From contig NZ_JADMKB010000010.1 in NCBI RefSeq assembly GCF_018780075.1, forward strand, positions 1 to 44,655: DNA of 44,655 nucleotides, written 5' to 3'. Below the pieces are notes generated by a model. That model was not told the DNA's origin, ran no database searches, and saw nothing but the letters and a program-made list of their open reading frames with translations. Position 1 is the first letter of the stretch. The number at the start of each line of letters is the position of its first letter. Position numbers and translations under genes: made by a program. This document shows positions 35,966 to 43,280 of this stretch, piece after piece. The stretch is from Hydrogenophaga sp. (GTDB lineage: Bacteria > Pseudomonadota > Gammaproteobacteria > Burkholderiales > Burkholderiaceae_C).

Positions 35966-36661
35966 GATGCTGCGTCGAATCATCATCTCCTTGATCTTGC
36001 TGATGGCCCCCGCGGGCAGCAGTCCTTTGGGACACACGTCCACGCAGTTCAGGATCGAGCGGCATCGGAACAGGCGAAACGGGTCGTCGAGGTCGTCCAG
36101 CCGCTCGGCGGTGGCCGTGTCGCGGCTGTCGACAAGAAAGCGGTAGGCCTGCAACAGGCCGGCCGGCCCGACGTATTTGTCCGGGTTCCACCAGAAGCTC
36201 GGGCACGCCGATGAGCAGCACGCGCACAGGATGCACTCGTACAGCCCGTTGAGTTCTTCGCGCTGCTCGGTGGATTGCAGGCGCTCCCGCTCGGGGGCGG
36301 GCGCTTCGTTGATGAGGTAGGGCCTGATCGAGTGGTACTGCCGGAAGAACCCGGTCATGTCGACGATCAGGTCGCGGATCACCGGGAGGCCCGGCAAGGG
36401 TTTGAGCGTCACCACGCGCGGCAGGGATGTCATGTTGGTGATGCAGGCCAGGCCGTTCTTGCCGTTGATGTTCATGGCGTCCGAGCCGCAGATGCCTTCG
36501 CGGCACGAGCGCCGAAACGACAGGCCCGGGTCCACGGCCTTGAGGCGCACGAGCACGTCGAGCAGCATGCGGTCGCCGGGGTGGACGTCGAGCTCCAGCG
36601 TCTGCATGTGGGGCTTGGCGTCGAGGTCCGGGTCGTAGCGGTAGAGCTTGAAGGTGTGCAT
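35963..36661 (-). CDS. sdhB: succinate dehydrogenase iron-sulfur subunit, orphan copy
   Basis: A 232-residue protein with all three iron-sulfur sites. The 2Fe-2S set is SCREGICGSDAMNINGKNG followed by LAC, the 4Fe-4S set is CILCACCSSACP, and the 3Fe-4S set is CRSILNCVDVCPKGL. Length is normal for SdhB. No sdhA, sdhC or sdhD lies nearby. Instead it follows norD on the same strand after 20 bases, apparently in the nor transcription unit. Its stop codon coincides with the breakpoint of the modE fragment. It may be an extra subunit copy or may serve another electron-transfer partner. Confidence 0.9.
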   Translation of the reverse strand: MHTFKLYRYDPDLDAKPHMQTLELDVHPGDRMLLDVLVRLKAVDPGLSFRRSCREGICGSDAMNINGKNGLACITNMTSLPRVVTLKPLPGLPVIRDLIVDMTGFFRQYHSIRPYLINEAPAPERERLQSTEQREELNGLYECILCACCSSACPSFWWNPDKYVGPAGLLQAYRFLVDSRDTATAERLDDLDDPFRLFRCRSILNCVDVCPKGLLPAGAISKIKEMMIRRSI

Positions 36662-36681
36662 CGGGGGCTTTCAAAAAGGGC

Positions 36682-38715
36682 TCACGACTTCACCAGCCGC
36701 TGCATCCAGTCGAGCAGCACGGTGGGCAACGAGGCCGGCGTCTGCAGCAAGGCGTGGTGCTGGGCGCCAAACACGACCGGCAGGTAGCTCGCAGCCTGCC
36801 GGTCCACGGCCAGGCAGAACGGCGAGATGCCCTGCAGCCGGGCTTCGGTCACGGCCTGGCGGGTGTCTTCGATGCCGTAGCGGCCTTCATAGACATCGCA
36901 GTCGTTGGGTTTGCCGTCGGACAGGAGCAGCAGCAGCCGGTGCGTGGCGCCTTCGCGCAGGAGCGTGGCGCTGGCGTGGCGCAGGGCGGCGCCGGTGCGC
37001 GTGTACCGATCGGGTTCGAGGGCCGCGATGCGCAGCGCCACAGCGGGGCTGTAGGGCTCGTCGAAGCGCTTGATGTCCCAGAGGCTCACCGCGGCGGGTC
37101 CGTTGCCCGAGAAGGCCTGCACCGCGAAGGGTTCGCCCATGGCCCCGAGGGCGATGCACACCAGCAACAAGGCCTCGCGCTCGACGTCGATCACCCGGCG
37201 GCTGTTCGAGATCCAGCCGTCGGTGGAGCCGCTGACGTCGATGAGGATCAGGATGGCCATGTCGCGCCGGGTGCGTTGTTGCGAGCAATAGAGGTCGTCG
37301 GCCATGGGCCAGCCGGCGCGCAGGTTCGCCAGGCCTTCCACGCAGGCTTCGAGGTCGATGTCGTCGCCGTCGGTCTGGCGGCGCCTCAGTGTGCGCTGGG
37401 GGCGCAGGGCCGCGAAGCGCTGGCGGATGGCGCCGAGCAGCGCGCAGTGCGCGGCCAGGGTGTCGTCCACCCACCGCTGCGCACCGGCCGGCGCTTCGCG
37501 CAGCCTTACCGTGGCGCCGGGGTGGCGGTAGGCCGCTGTCCGCCAGTCCCACTCCGGGTAGCAAAACTGTTGTGGTGTGTCTGAGACGGTGGCGCTGGTG
37601 TGTCGGGGTCGCACGGCCGGTGGGTCGTCGGAAAGCAGCACCTCCGGGGCCTGGCCCGGCGTCCAGACCAGCCGCGCCTGCGCCAGCTCCGAGACCAGGT
37701 CGGCGAACTCGTCGGCGCCCGCCGACTGGTCGCGATCGGTGGGCCGCTGCAAACCGAACGGGTCTTCGGCCTGTTCGTGCGGCACGTCGGGCGGGATCAT
37801 CCACGCGCCCGGTGTCTTGTCTTCTTCCTGCTCGGCGCCTTCGCGCACCTCAGGGCGGCGCGTCAGGCGCGCGCTGCGCGGCGCGCGGGCGGTGGTGTTG
37901 TCGGCCGCGTCGCTGCCCGCCAGCGGTGGGCCCGTGGCCGCGCCGGGCGGGCGCAGATCGCCGGTCCAGCTGTCCCGGAACAGGGGCGATGGGCCCAGGC
38001 GCCCGGCGCTGGCGAGGTCGCGCACCATGTCGGCCGCCAGTTGGTGAGCGGCGCGGGCCGAACTGTCGGGCGACCCCCCGAGGGGGGCGTGCGCGTTCGG
38101 CTGGTCGCAGGGCTGCGCCATCCAGCCGCGCGCCAGGGCCTCCAGCGGGCGGCGCGACGCGGGGAATTGCGCCAGCGGCGGGCGGGCCGCGAGCGCGGCG
38201 CCGCGCAGGTGGTTCAAAGACTTCGCCACGCCGGGCAACAGGCGCGCCAGCGCCGCGTCGGACGCCACGGCCTCGATCAACAGGTAGAGCTCGCGCACCA
38301 GTGGCGAGGCACCGGGGCCCGGGCCGGCGGCACTGCCCCGGCTCGCCCGCGTGGCCTGCACCAGGGCCAGGGTGCGAAAGCGGTCCAGGGCCAGAGCGGG
38401 GTCCACGAGGCCGGTGTCCGACGGCAACCAGATGCACTGGCCATCGGTGGCGGGCAGCGCGGCGCGCGCGCGCGGGAATTCATGGCGCTGGAACGTCTGG
38501 GCGAGCAGGGTGGGGCGGGCCGGCGTTTGCGCCGTGCGCAAGCGGTACGAGGTGCCGAACACCGCCTCGATCAGCAGGTCCAGCCGCGGCGCCACGTCCG
38601 CCAGCAAGGTCAGGGGCCGGGCGGGCGTCCGGGCCCGGTGCCGCCGCCACAGCGCTTGCGTGAAGACGGTGGCGTGCCGGGCCACGTCGGTGATCACGTC
38701 CTCGGCTTCGGCCAT
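36682..38715 (-). CDS. norD: nitric oxide reductase activation protein NorD
   Basis: A 677-residue cytoplasmic protein with a C-terminal von Willebrand A domain. The MIDAS motif is ILIDVSGSTDGW (D493), followed by YTRTGAALRHA and LLLLSDGKPNDCDVYEGRYGIEDTR-type blocks usual in NorD/CbbO. The long N-terminal and middle region is Arg/Ala/Pro-rich and weakly conserved. NorD and the AAA partner NorQ remodel NorCB and may insert its non-heme iron. It is 66 bases downstream of norQ. Confidence 0.92.
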   Translation of the reverse strand: MAEAEDVITDVARHATVFTQALWRRHRARTPARPLTLLADVAPRLDLLIEAVFGTSYRLRTAQTPARPTLLAQTFQRHEFPRARAALPATDGQCIWLPSDTGLVDPALALDRFRTLALVQATRASRGSAAGPGPGASPLVRELYLLIEAVASDAALARLLPGVAKSLNHLRGAALAARPPLAQFPASRRPLEALARGWMAQPCDQPNAHAPLGGSPDSSARAAHQLAADMVRDLASAGRLGPSPLFRDSWTGDLRPPGAATGPPLAGSDAADNTTARAPRSARLTRRPEVREGAEQEEDKTPGAWMIPPDVPHEQAEDPFGLQRPTDRDQSAGADEFADLVSELAQARLVWTPGQAPEVLLSDDPPAVRPRHTSATVSDTPQQFCYPEWDWRTAAYRHPGATVRLREAPAGAQRWVDDTLAAHCALLGAIRQRFAALRPQRTLRRRQTDGDDIDLEACVEGLANLRAGWPMADDLYCSQQRTRRDMAILILIDVSGSTDGWISNSRRVIDVEREALLLVCIALGAMGEPFAVQAFSGNGPAAVSLWDIKRFDEPYSPAVALRIAALEPDRYTRTGAALRHASATLLREGATHRLLLLLSDGKPNDCDVYEGRYGIEDTRQAVTEARLQGISPFCLAVDRQAASYLPVVFGAQHHALLQTPASLPTVLLDWMQRLVKS

Positions 38716-38781
38716 GGGGCGGTGTCTGGTTCAGAGGCTGAGAGCTTTTCGGGGGGGTGCGCGGGCATGAGCGAAAGACTC

Positions 38782-39627
38782 TCAGACGAAGGTGGCGTTG
38801 ACCAGGTCGCGCATCGCGCCCACCAGCGCTTCGTCGTCCGACAGCGGCGACACCACCGCGCCGAGGCAGGCCTGCCGGATCGGGATGCCGCTGACCACCA
38901 GCGCGGCCGCCGCGATCAGCAGGCGGGTGCTCGGCACCTCGGCCAGGCCACGGTCGCGCAGCGCGCGCAGCCGTTGCCCGAGCGACACCAGCGCCATGGC
39001 CGTGGCGTGGTCGGCGCCGGCCTCGCTCTCGATGATCGCCGCCTCGCGCGGGGCCGGCGGAAAGTCGAAGTCCAGCGCCACAAAGCGCTGCCGCGTGCTG
39101 GGCTTGAGGTCTTTCAGCATGCGTTGGTAGCCCGGGTTGTAGGAAATGACCAGCTGGAAGCCGGGCGCGGCCACCAGCGTTTCGCCCGTCTTGTCGATGG
39201 GCAGGATGCGGCGGTGGTCGGTCAAGGAGTGCAAGACCACCATGGTGTCCTGCCGCGCTTCGACCACCTCGTCGAGGTAGCAGATGGCACCCTCGCGCAC
39301 GGCGCGCGTGAGTGGGCCGTCCTGCCACGCGGTGCCGTCGTGGCGGATCAGGAAGCGGCCGATGAGGTCGCTCGCGCTCAGGTCGTCGTGGCACGAGATC
39401 GTGATCAGGGGGCGCCGCAGCTTCCAGGCCATGTGCTCGACAAAACGCGTCTTGCCGCAGCCGGTGGGGCCCTTGAGCATCACGGCCAGCCGCAGGGCGT
39501 GGCAGTGCTCGAAGACGGCCACTTCCGAACCCGAGGACAGGTAATACGGCTCGCTGGCGGGCAACCGCTCGGGCCCGTCCAGCGGGCCAACGGTGTGGAG
39601 CAGCGCAGCAGCCAAGGGGTTGCTCAC
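38782..39627 (-). CDS. norQ: NorQ/CbbQ-type AAA ATPase for NO reductase maturation
   Basis: A 281-residue MoxR-class AAA protein. Walker A is GPTGCGKT (53-60), with TISCHDDLSASDLIGRF, Walker B region AICYLDEVVEARQD and ISYNPGYQ in the sensor region. The family pairs with a VWA protein, here NorD. Its ATG overlaps the norB stop (ATGA), linking production of the activator to that of the catalytic subunit. Confidence 0.93.
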   Translation of the reverse strand: MSNPLAAALLHTVGPLDGPERLPASEPYYLSSGSEVAVFEHCHALRLAVMLKGPTGCGKTRFVEHMAWKLRRPLITISCHDDLSASDLIGRFLIRHDGTAWQDGPLTRAVREGAICYLDEVVEARQDTMVVLHSLTDHRRILPIDKTGETLVAAPGFQLVISYNPGYQRMLKDLKPSTRQRFVALDFDFPPAPREAAIIESEAGADHATAMALVSLGQRLRALRDRGLAEVPSTRLLIAAAALVVSGIPIRQACLGAVVSPLSDDEALVGAMRDLVNATFV

Positions 39628-41000
39628 GAGGTGGACAAGACCGGCTCGGTGGCAGAGCGTGGCGCAGTGGTGTCCGCCACGACATCAAAGCGGGGCGCAT
39701 GGCGGAAGAAGTCGTAGATGAACAGTCCCACGCCGATCGCGAACAGCGACCCGGTGGCGATCAACATCACGAAGTGCACCTGTATCTTCAACTGCGCGTC
39801 GAGATAGCCCATGCCCATGATGCGCTCCAGGTAGACCTGCGCGATGCCGGCGGTGGCGAACGACAACGTCATGCCGAACATACCGCCAATCTGCATCCAG
39901 AACGCCCAGTAACCCAGGCTGCTGCCTTGCTCGCTGCGCCCCGGCGCCATCGCCGGCAGCGCATAGGTGATCATCGCCAGCACGATCATGGCGTAGGCCC
40001 CGTAGAAGGCCGCGTGTCCGTGCATCGCGGTGATCAGCGTGCCGTGGGTCCACTTGTTGACGTCGGGGAACGTGTGGGCCAGACCCAGCAGACCGGCGCC
40101 GAACAAGGTGAACAGCGCGCTGCCGATGGTCCAGTGCAGGGCCAGCGTGTTGGGGTGCGAAAAGCCCGCTCGGCGCATGGCCGAATACGCGAACATCGCC
40201 ATGCCAACGAGCGCCGCTGGCTCCAGTGCGCTGAAGATGCCGCCGATGGGCAACCAGTACGAAGGAACGCCGACCCAGTAGTAGTGGTGCGCCGTGCCCA
40301 GAATGCCGGCGATGAAGACCAGGCCCACGATCACGTACAGCCACTTCTCCATGACCTCCCGGTCAGCGCCGGACAGGCGGATCAGCAGGTAGGCCAGGAA
40401 GCCGCCCTGGATCATCACCCACACGCCCTCGACCCAGAGGTGGATCGTCCACCAGCGGTAGTAGATGGACACGGTGTAGTTCTCGTACTCCAGCAGCGCG
40501 GGCAGGTACAGCAACGCGGCCAGACCGAGGCCGAGCACCAGCACGCCTTCGGTGGTGGTGAAGCGCTTGGAGCGCCAGATCGTCATGCCGATGTTGTAGA
40601 GAAAGATCAGCATGCAGATCACGATCACGATCTTGTGCGGCAGGGGCTGTTCCAGCAGCTTGTTGCCGGTGCCGTAGCGAAACAGATAGCCCACCACGGC
40701 GGTCACGCCCATCAAGGTCCACAGGACCAGTTGCACGTAGGCGAGCTTGGTGCTGTAGAGCTCGGTGCGCGATTCGTCGGGCACCATCCAGTAGGTCGCG
40801 CCCATGAAGCCGGTCAGCACCCACACGATCAGCAGGTTGGTGTGGATCACCTTGGTCACATCGAACGGCAGGATGTTCAGCAGCGGATCGGGGCCGAGGT
40901 ACTTGGTGGCCGACAGCAGCCCGAACACCAGCTGCAGCCCGAACAACACCATGGCCACGGCGAAATACCAGTAGGCAACCGATTGAGACCTGTAGCGCAT
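39624..41000 (-). CDS. norB: nitric oxide reductase catalytic subunit NorB
   Basis: A 458-residue heme-copper-superfamily membrane protein reducing NO to N2O. Heme and FeB ligands are visible in VIHTNLLIVW, GTAHHYYWVG and THGTLITAMHGHAAFYGAY. Conserved glutamates lie in HLWVEGVWVM and SALEPAAL. It is the short NorC-dependent cNOR form, since there is no N-terminal quinol-oxidising extension as in qNOR. AGGAG lies seven bases before the ATG at 41000. norC lies 69 bases upstream. Confidence 0.96.
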   Translation of the reverse strand: MRYRSQSVAYWYFAVAMVLFGLQLVFGLLSATKYLGPDPLLNILPFDVTKVIHTNLLIVWVLTGFMGATYWMVPDESRTELYSTKLAYVQLVLWTLMGVTAVVGYLFRYGTGNKLLEQPLPHKIVIVICMLIFLYNIGMTIWRSKRFTTTEGVLVLGLGLAALLYLPALLEYENYTVSIYYRWWTIHLWVEGVWVMIQGGFLAYLLIRLSGADREVMEKWLYVIVGLVFIAGILGTAHHYYWVGVPSYWLPIGGIFSALEPAALVGMAMFAYSAMRRAGFSHPNTLALHWTIGSALFTLFGAGLLGLAHTFPDVNKWTHGTLITAMHGHAAFYGAYAMIVLAMITYALPAMAPGRSEQGSSLGYWAFWMQIGGMFGMTLSFATAGIAQVYLERIMGMGYLDAQLKIQVHFVMLIATGSLFAIGVGLFIYDFFRHAPRFDVVADTTAPRSATEPVLSTS

Positions 41001-41069
41001 GTCAAAACTCCTGCATGAGTGGCGGCGGTGGTCCGCGGCCTGTGTGGGGCTTGGTGGCTTCGGAGCCCG

Positions 41070-41927
41070 TTACTTGAAGGTCGACAGGAACGCGGCGAGG
41101 TGCTCGACCTGCTCGGGCGTCAGGTCCTTGGCGTAGGTGTTGGGCATGAACGAAACCCCGTTGGCCGAATACATCGCCCCCGCGACCAGGTGTGCGCTGG
41201 GCCGGGTGACGGATTCGCGGATGAAGCTCGCCAGGTCGGTGGCCGTGCCTTTGTAGTCGGTGGACGCGAGGGTCTGCTGCGTGCGCGTGGCGATGCCGGC
41301 GAGCGAGGGGCCGGCCATGTCGGCGCCCGGCGTGAGGGAGTGGCAGGCGGTGCAGGCGGGGGCGGCGTTCCGGAACACGCGCTCGCCCAGGGCCACCGGG
41401 TCTTTGTCGGGCGCGGCTGCCGTGGCGGTCGATCCTGCGGGCGCTGAAGCCGCCGCCGCCACGGCGGGGACCGCCGCGTTCCCTGCCGTGGTACCCAGCC
41501 CGGTGACCATGATCGGCCGCGGCGGCCAGCCCTGGTTGTCCACCTGGCTCACCCACTCGAGAAACGCGATCAGGCCGTCGATGTCGGCATCGCTCAGGTT
41601 CTGCTGGGGCATCAGCCGCCGGTGGCGCTGCTCGTCGTAGAACTTTGAGGGGTCTTTCAGGAAGGCCCGCAGGTAGGGCGCACCGCGCTGTTGCGCGATC
41701 TTGGTGAGGTCGGGGGCGTAGTAGGCCCCTTCACCGAAGATGGTGTGGCAGTTGATGCAGTTGTTCTTGTGCCAGACGTTCTTGCCCAGGGTGACCGCGG
41801 GCGTGATGTTCTGCGCGTTCGTCAGCTTCGGGAACTGGCGGTGGCTGTCGATGGTGAGGCCGAGAAAGATCAGCGTGGCGAGCAGCGTGGAACCGATCGC
41901 GAAGTACCGTGCCTGGCGTTTGTTCAT
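41070..41927 (-). CDS. norC: nitric oxide reductase cytochrome c subunit NorC, two-heme fusion form
   Basis: A 285-residue membrane-anchored cytochrome c, nearly twice the usual NorC length of about 150. The N-terminal anchor is FAIGSTLLATLIFLGLTI, and the first heme site CINCH (57-61) sits in the NorC-typical CINCHTIFGEGAYYAPDL, with a Met ligand in RRLMPQQ. An Ala/Pro-rich linker (about 145-175) joins a second cytochrome c domain with CTACH (192-196) and a likely Met ligand in GVSFMPN. The extra domain may be a tethered electron donor to NorC. The 38-residue membrane ORF ends 15 bases upstream. Confidence 0.92.
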   Translation of the reverse strand: MNKRQARYFAIGSTLLATLIFLGLTIDSHRQFPKLTNAQNITPAVTLGKNVWHKNNCINCHTIFGEGAYYAPDLTKIAQQRGAPYLRAFLKDPSKFYDEQRHRRLMPQQNLSDADIDGLIAFLEWVSQVDNQGWPPRPIMVTGLGTTAGNAAVPAVAAAASAPAGSTATAAAPDKDPVALGERVFRNAAPACTACHSLTPGADMAGPSLAGIATRTQQTLASTDYKGTATDLASFIRESVTRPSAHLVAGAMYSANGVSFMPNTYAKDLTPEQVEHLAAFLSTFK

Positions 41928-41942
41928 GTGTGTGCACCCGCG

Positions 41943-42059
41943 TCAGACGCTGATGCCCGTCCAGTAGATGACGCTGATGGCGCTCGCGTAGGCGATGCCG
42001 GTGGCCATCAAACCGAGCACCACATGGCTGAAGACCTTGAAACTTCGGTACGCGGTCAT
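41943..42059 (-). CDS. 38-residue single-pass membrane protein upstream of norC
   Basis: A short open frame reading MTAYRSFKVFSHVVLGLM and ending SAISVIYWTGISV. It has a basic N-terminus and one hydrophobic helix (about 11-34), so it is predicted to be N-in and membrane-embedded. GAGGTG lies about six bases before the ATG, and the stop is 15 bases before norC, which argues for a translated leader gene of the nor operon. I do not recognise the family. It could be a small NorCB accessory subunit. Codon usage is GC-rich like its neighbours. Confidence 0.65.
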   Translation of the reverse strand: MTAYRSFKVFSHVVLGLMATGIAYASAISVIYWTGISV

Positions 42060-42255
42060 GGGGGGCACCTCGACGGTTGCGCCCGCGTTCCCTCAGGGCG
42101 AGAGAGGCCGGCAGACTGGGCATGTTGTCCCGTCCTCCGCTCCGTGTATGTGCGGCAGCGAACTTAGCCCCTGTCGCTGGCGGGCAGGCGCGCGACCCGG
42201 TGACCCGCAAGTCGCGTCCGCGCCTGGAGCGGACGTCCCATGGAACAATTCCGGC

Positions 42256-43053
42256 ATGACCACGCCACCCCTGCACACCGCCCTCTCCGAAGCCCTCGGC
42301 CACGCCCCCAGCGACAAGCGCCTGGAGGTGTTGCGCCGCGTGGGCGAAACGGGCTCGATCTCGCAGGCCGCGCGCGACGCGGGCATCAGCTACAAGGCGG
42401 CCTGGCAGGCGATCGACACGCTGAGCAACCTGAGCGGGCAGACGCTGGTGGAGCGCACGGTGGGCGGCTCGGGCGGTGGCGGGGCGGTGATCACGCCGCA
42501 GGGCCTGCAGCTGCTGGCCCTCGCGGACGAGCTCGCAAAGGCGCGTGAAGCGGTGCTGGCGCGCTTCGCGGGCGGAGCTGCGCTGCCGATGGGGCTGGGT
42601 CTGCGCACGAGCATGCGCAACCAGCTGCCTTGCCGCGTGGAGGCGGTGGAGCCGCTGGGGCCGGACGACCCGACGGTGCTGGTGCGCTTGCGCACGCCGG
42701 GGCAGGCGCTGCTCACGTCGAGCGTGACGCGCGAGAGCGCGGACCTGCTCGCGTTGCGTGCGGGGCTGGAGGTGCTGGCGCTGTGCAAGGCCACGGCGGT
42801 GCGCATCGGCCGGGGTGAGGTGGAAGAGGCGAGCGTGGCAGAAGAGGCGCCAAGCCAGTGTGTGCTGCCCGGTCGCATCGAGCGGCTGGCGCGGGGGCAG
42901 GGCCACCGACATGGGCGTTTTGAGGTGGTGCTCGGCCTCGATGGCGGCGGCCAGTGGGTGGGCTTTGCCGAGCACCCGTTCGCGGCGCGCAAGGGGCAAC
43001 GCGCCTGGGCGGCGATGGGCGTGTCGGCGCTGGTGATCGGTCTGGCGGGTTAG
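42256..43053 (+). CDS. modE: molybdenum-dependent transcriptional regulator ModE
   Basis: A 265-residue regulator. The N-terminal winged HTH (about 10-80: DKRLEVLRRVGETGSISQAA, KAAWQAIDTLSNLSGQTLVE) is followed by two Mop/TOBE domains, TSMRNQLPCRVEAVEPLG (about 115-180) and CVLPGRIERLARGQGHRHG (about 195-262). These bind molybdate and trigger DNA binding. It normally represses modABC, which lies 8.5 kb away here. It is divergent from the nor cluster. Its 5' part is duplicated as the broken copy at 35703, the two bracketing the nor genes. The divergent spacer 42060-42255 shows no convincing FNR or NnrR box. Confidence 0.93.
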   Translation: MTTPPLHTALSEALGHAPSDKRLEVLRRVGETGSISQAARDAGISYKAAWQAIDTLSNLSGQTLVERTVGGSGGGGAVITPQGLQLLALADELAKAREAVLARFAGGAALPMGLGLRTSMRNQLPCRVEAVEPLGPDDPTVLVRLRTPGQALLTSSVTRESADLLALRAGLEVLALCKATAVRIGRGEVEEASVAEEAPSQCVLPGRIERLARGQGHRHGRFEVVLGLDGGGQWVGFAEHPFAARKGQRAWAAMGVSALVIGLAG

Positions 43054-43159
43054 CGTGCTTCCAACGTGGGCACCTGCGCCCATATGAACAGGGTTGCCGT
43101 ACCAGGTTGGCACAGTGTGCTGTTGCATGGACCTGAATGGCGCAACCCTTCACTTTGTG

Positions 43160-43222
43160 TTGTCAAAAAAGAGAGCACTGTTCTCAATTTGAGTCGCTTT
43201 CTGCGCGTGGCACGGTTGTTGA
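43160..43222 (+). promoter_or_regulatory. possible promoter/operator region of the aldehyde dehydrogenase gene
   Basis: Between modE and the dehydrogenase gene lie a near-perfect dyad GAGAGCACTGTTCTC (43171-43185) overlapping a perfect CTCAATTTGAG palindrome (43183-43193). Downstream is TGGCACGGTTGTTGA (43208-43222), close to the sigma-54 -24/-12 pattern but with GA in place of GC. The latter fits the sigma-54 control known for exaC/acoD-type genes, weakly. Confidence 0.3.
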
Positions 43223-43280
43223 GGACAGGTGAAGCAGCCGCTTCGGCTTTCTTCATTTCCATCCTCAGAGGACGACACAC

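Noticed and set aside
42060..42255. FNR/NnrR (TTGAT-N4-ATCAA) box before the nor genes
   Set aside because: I looked for it on both strands and found no convincing match; nor regulation here remains unassigned.
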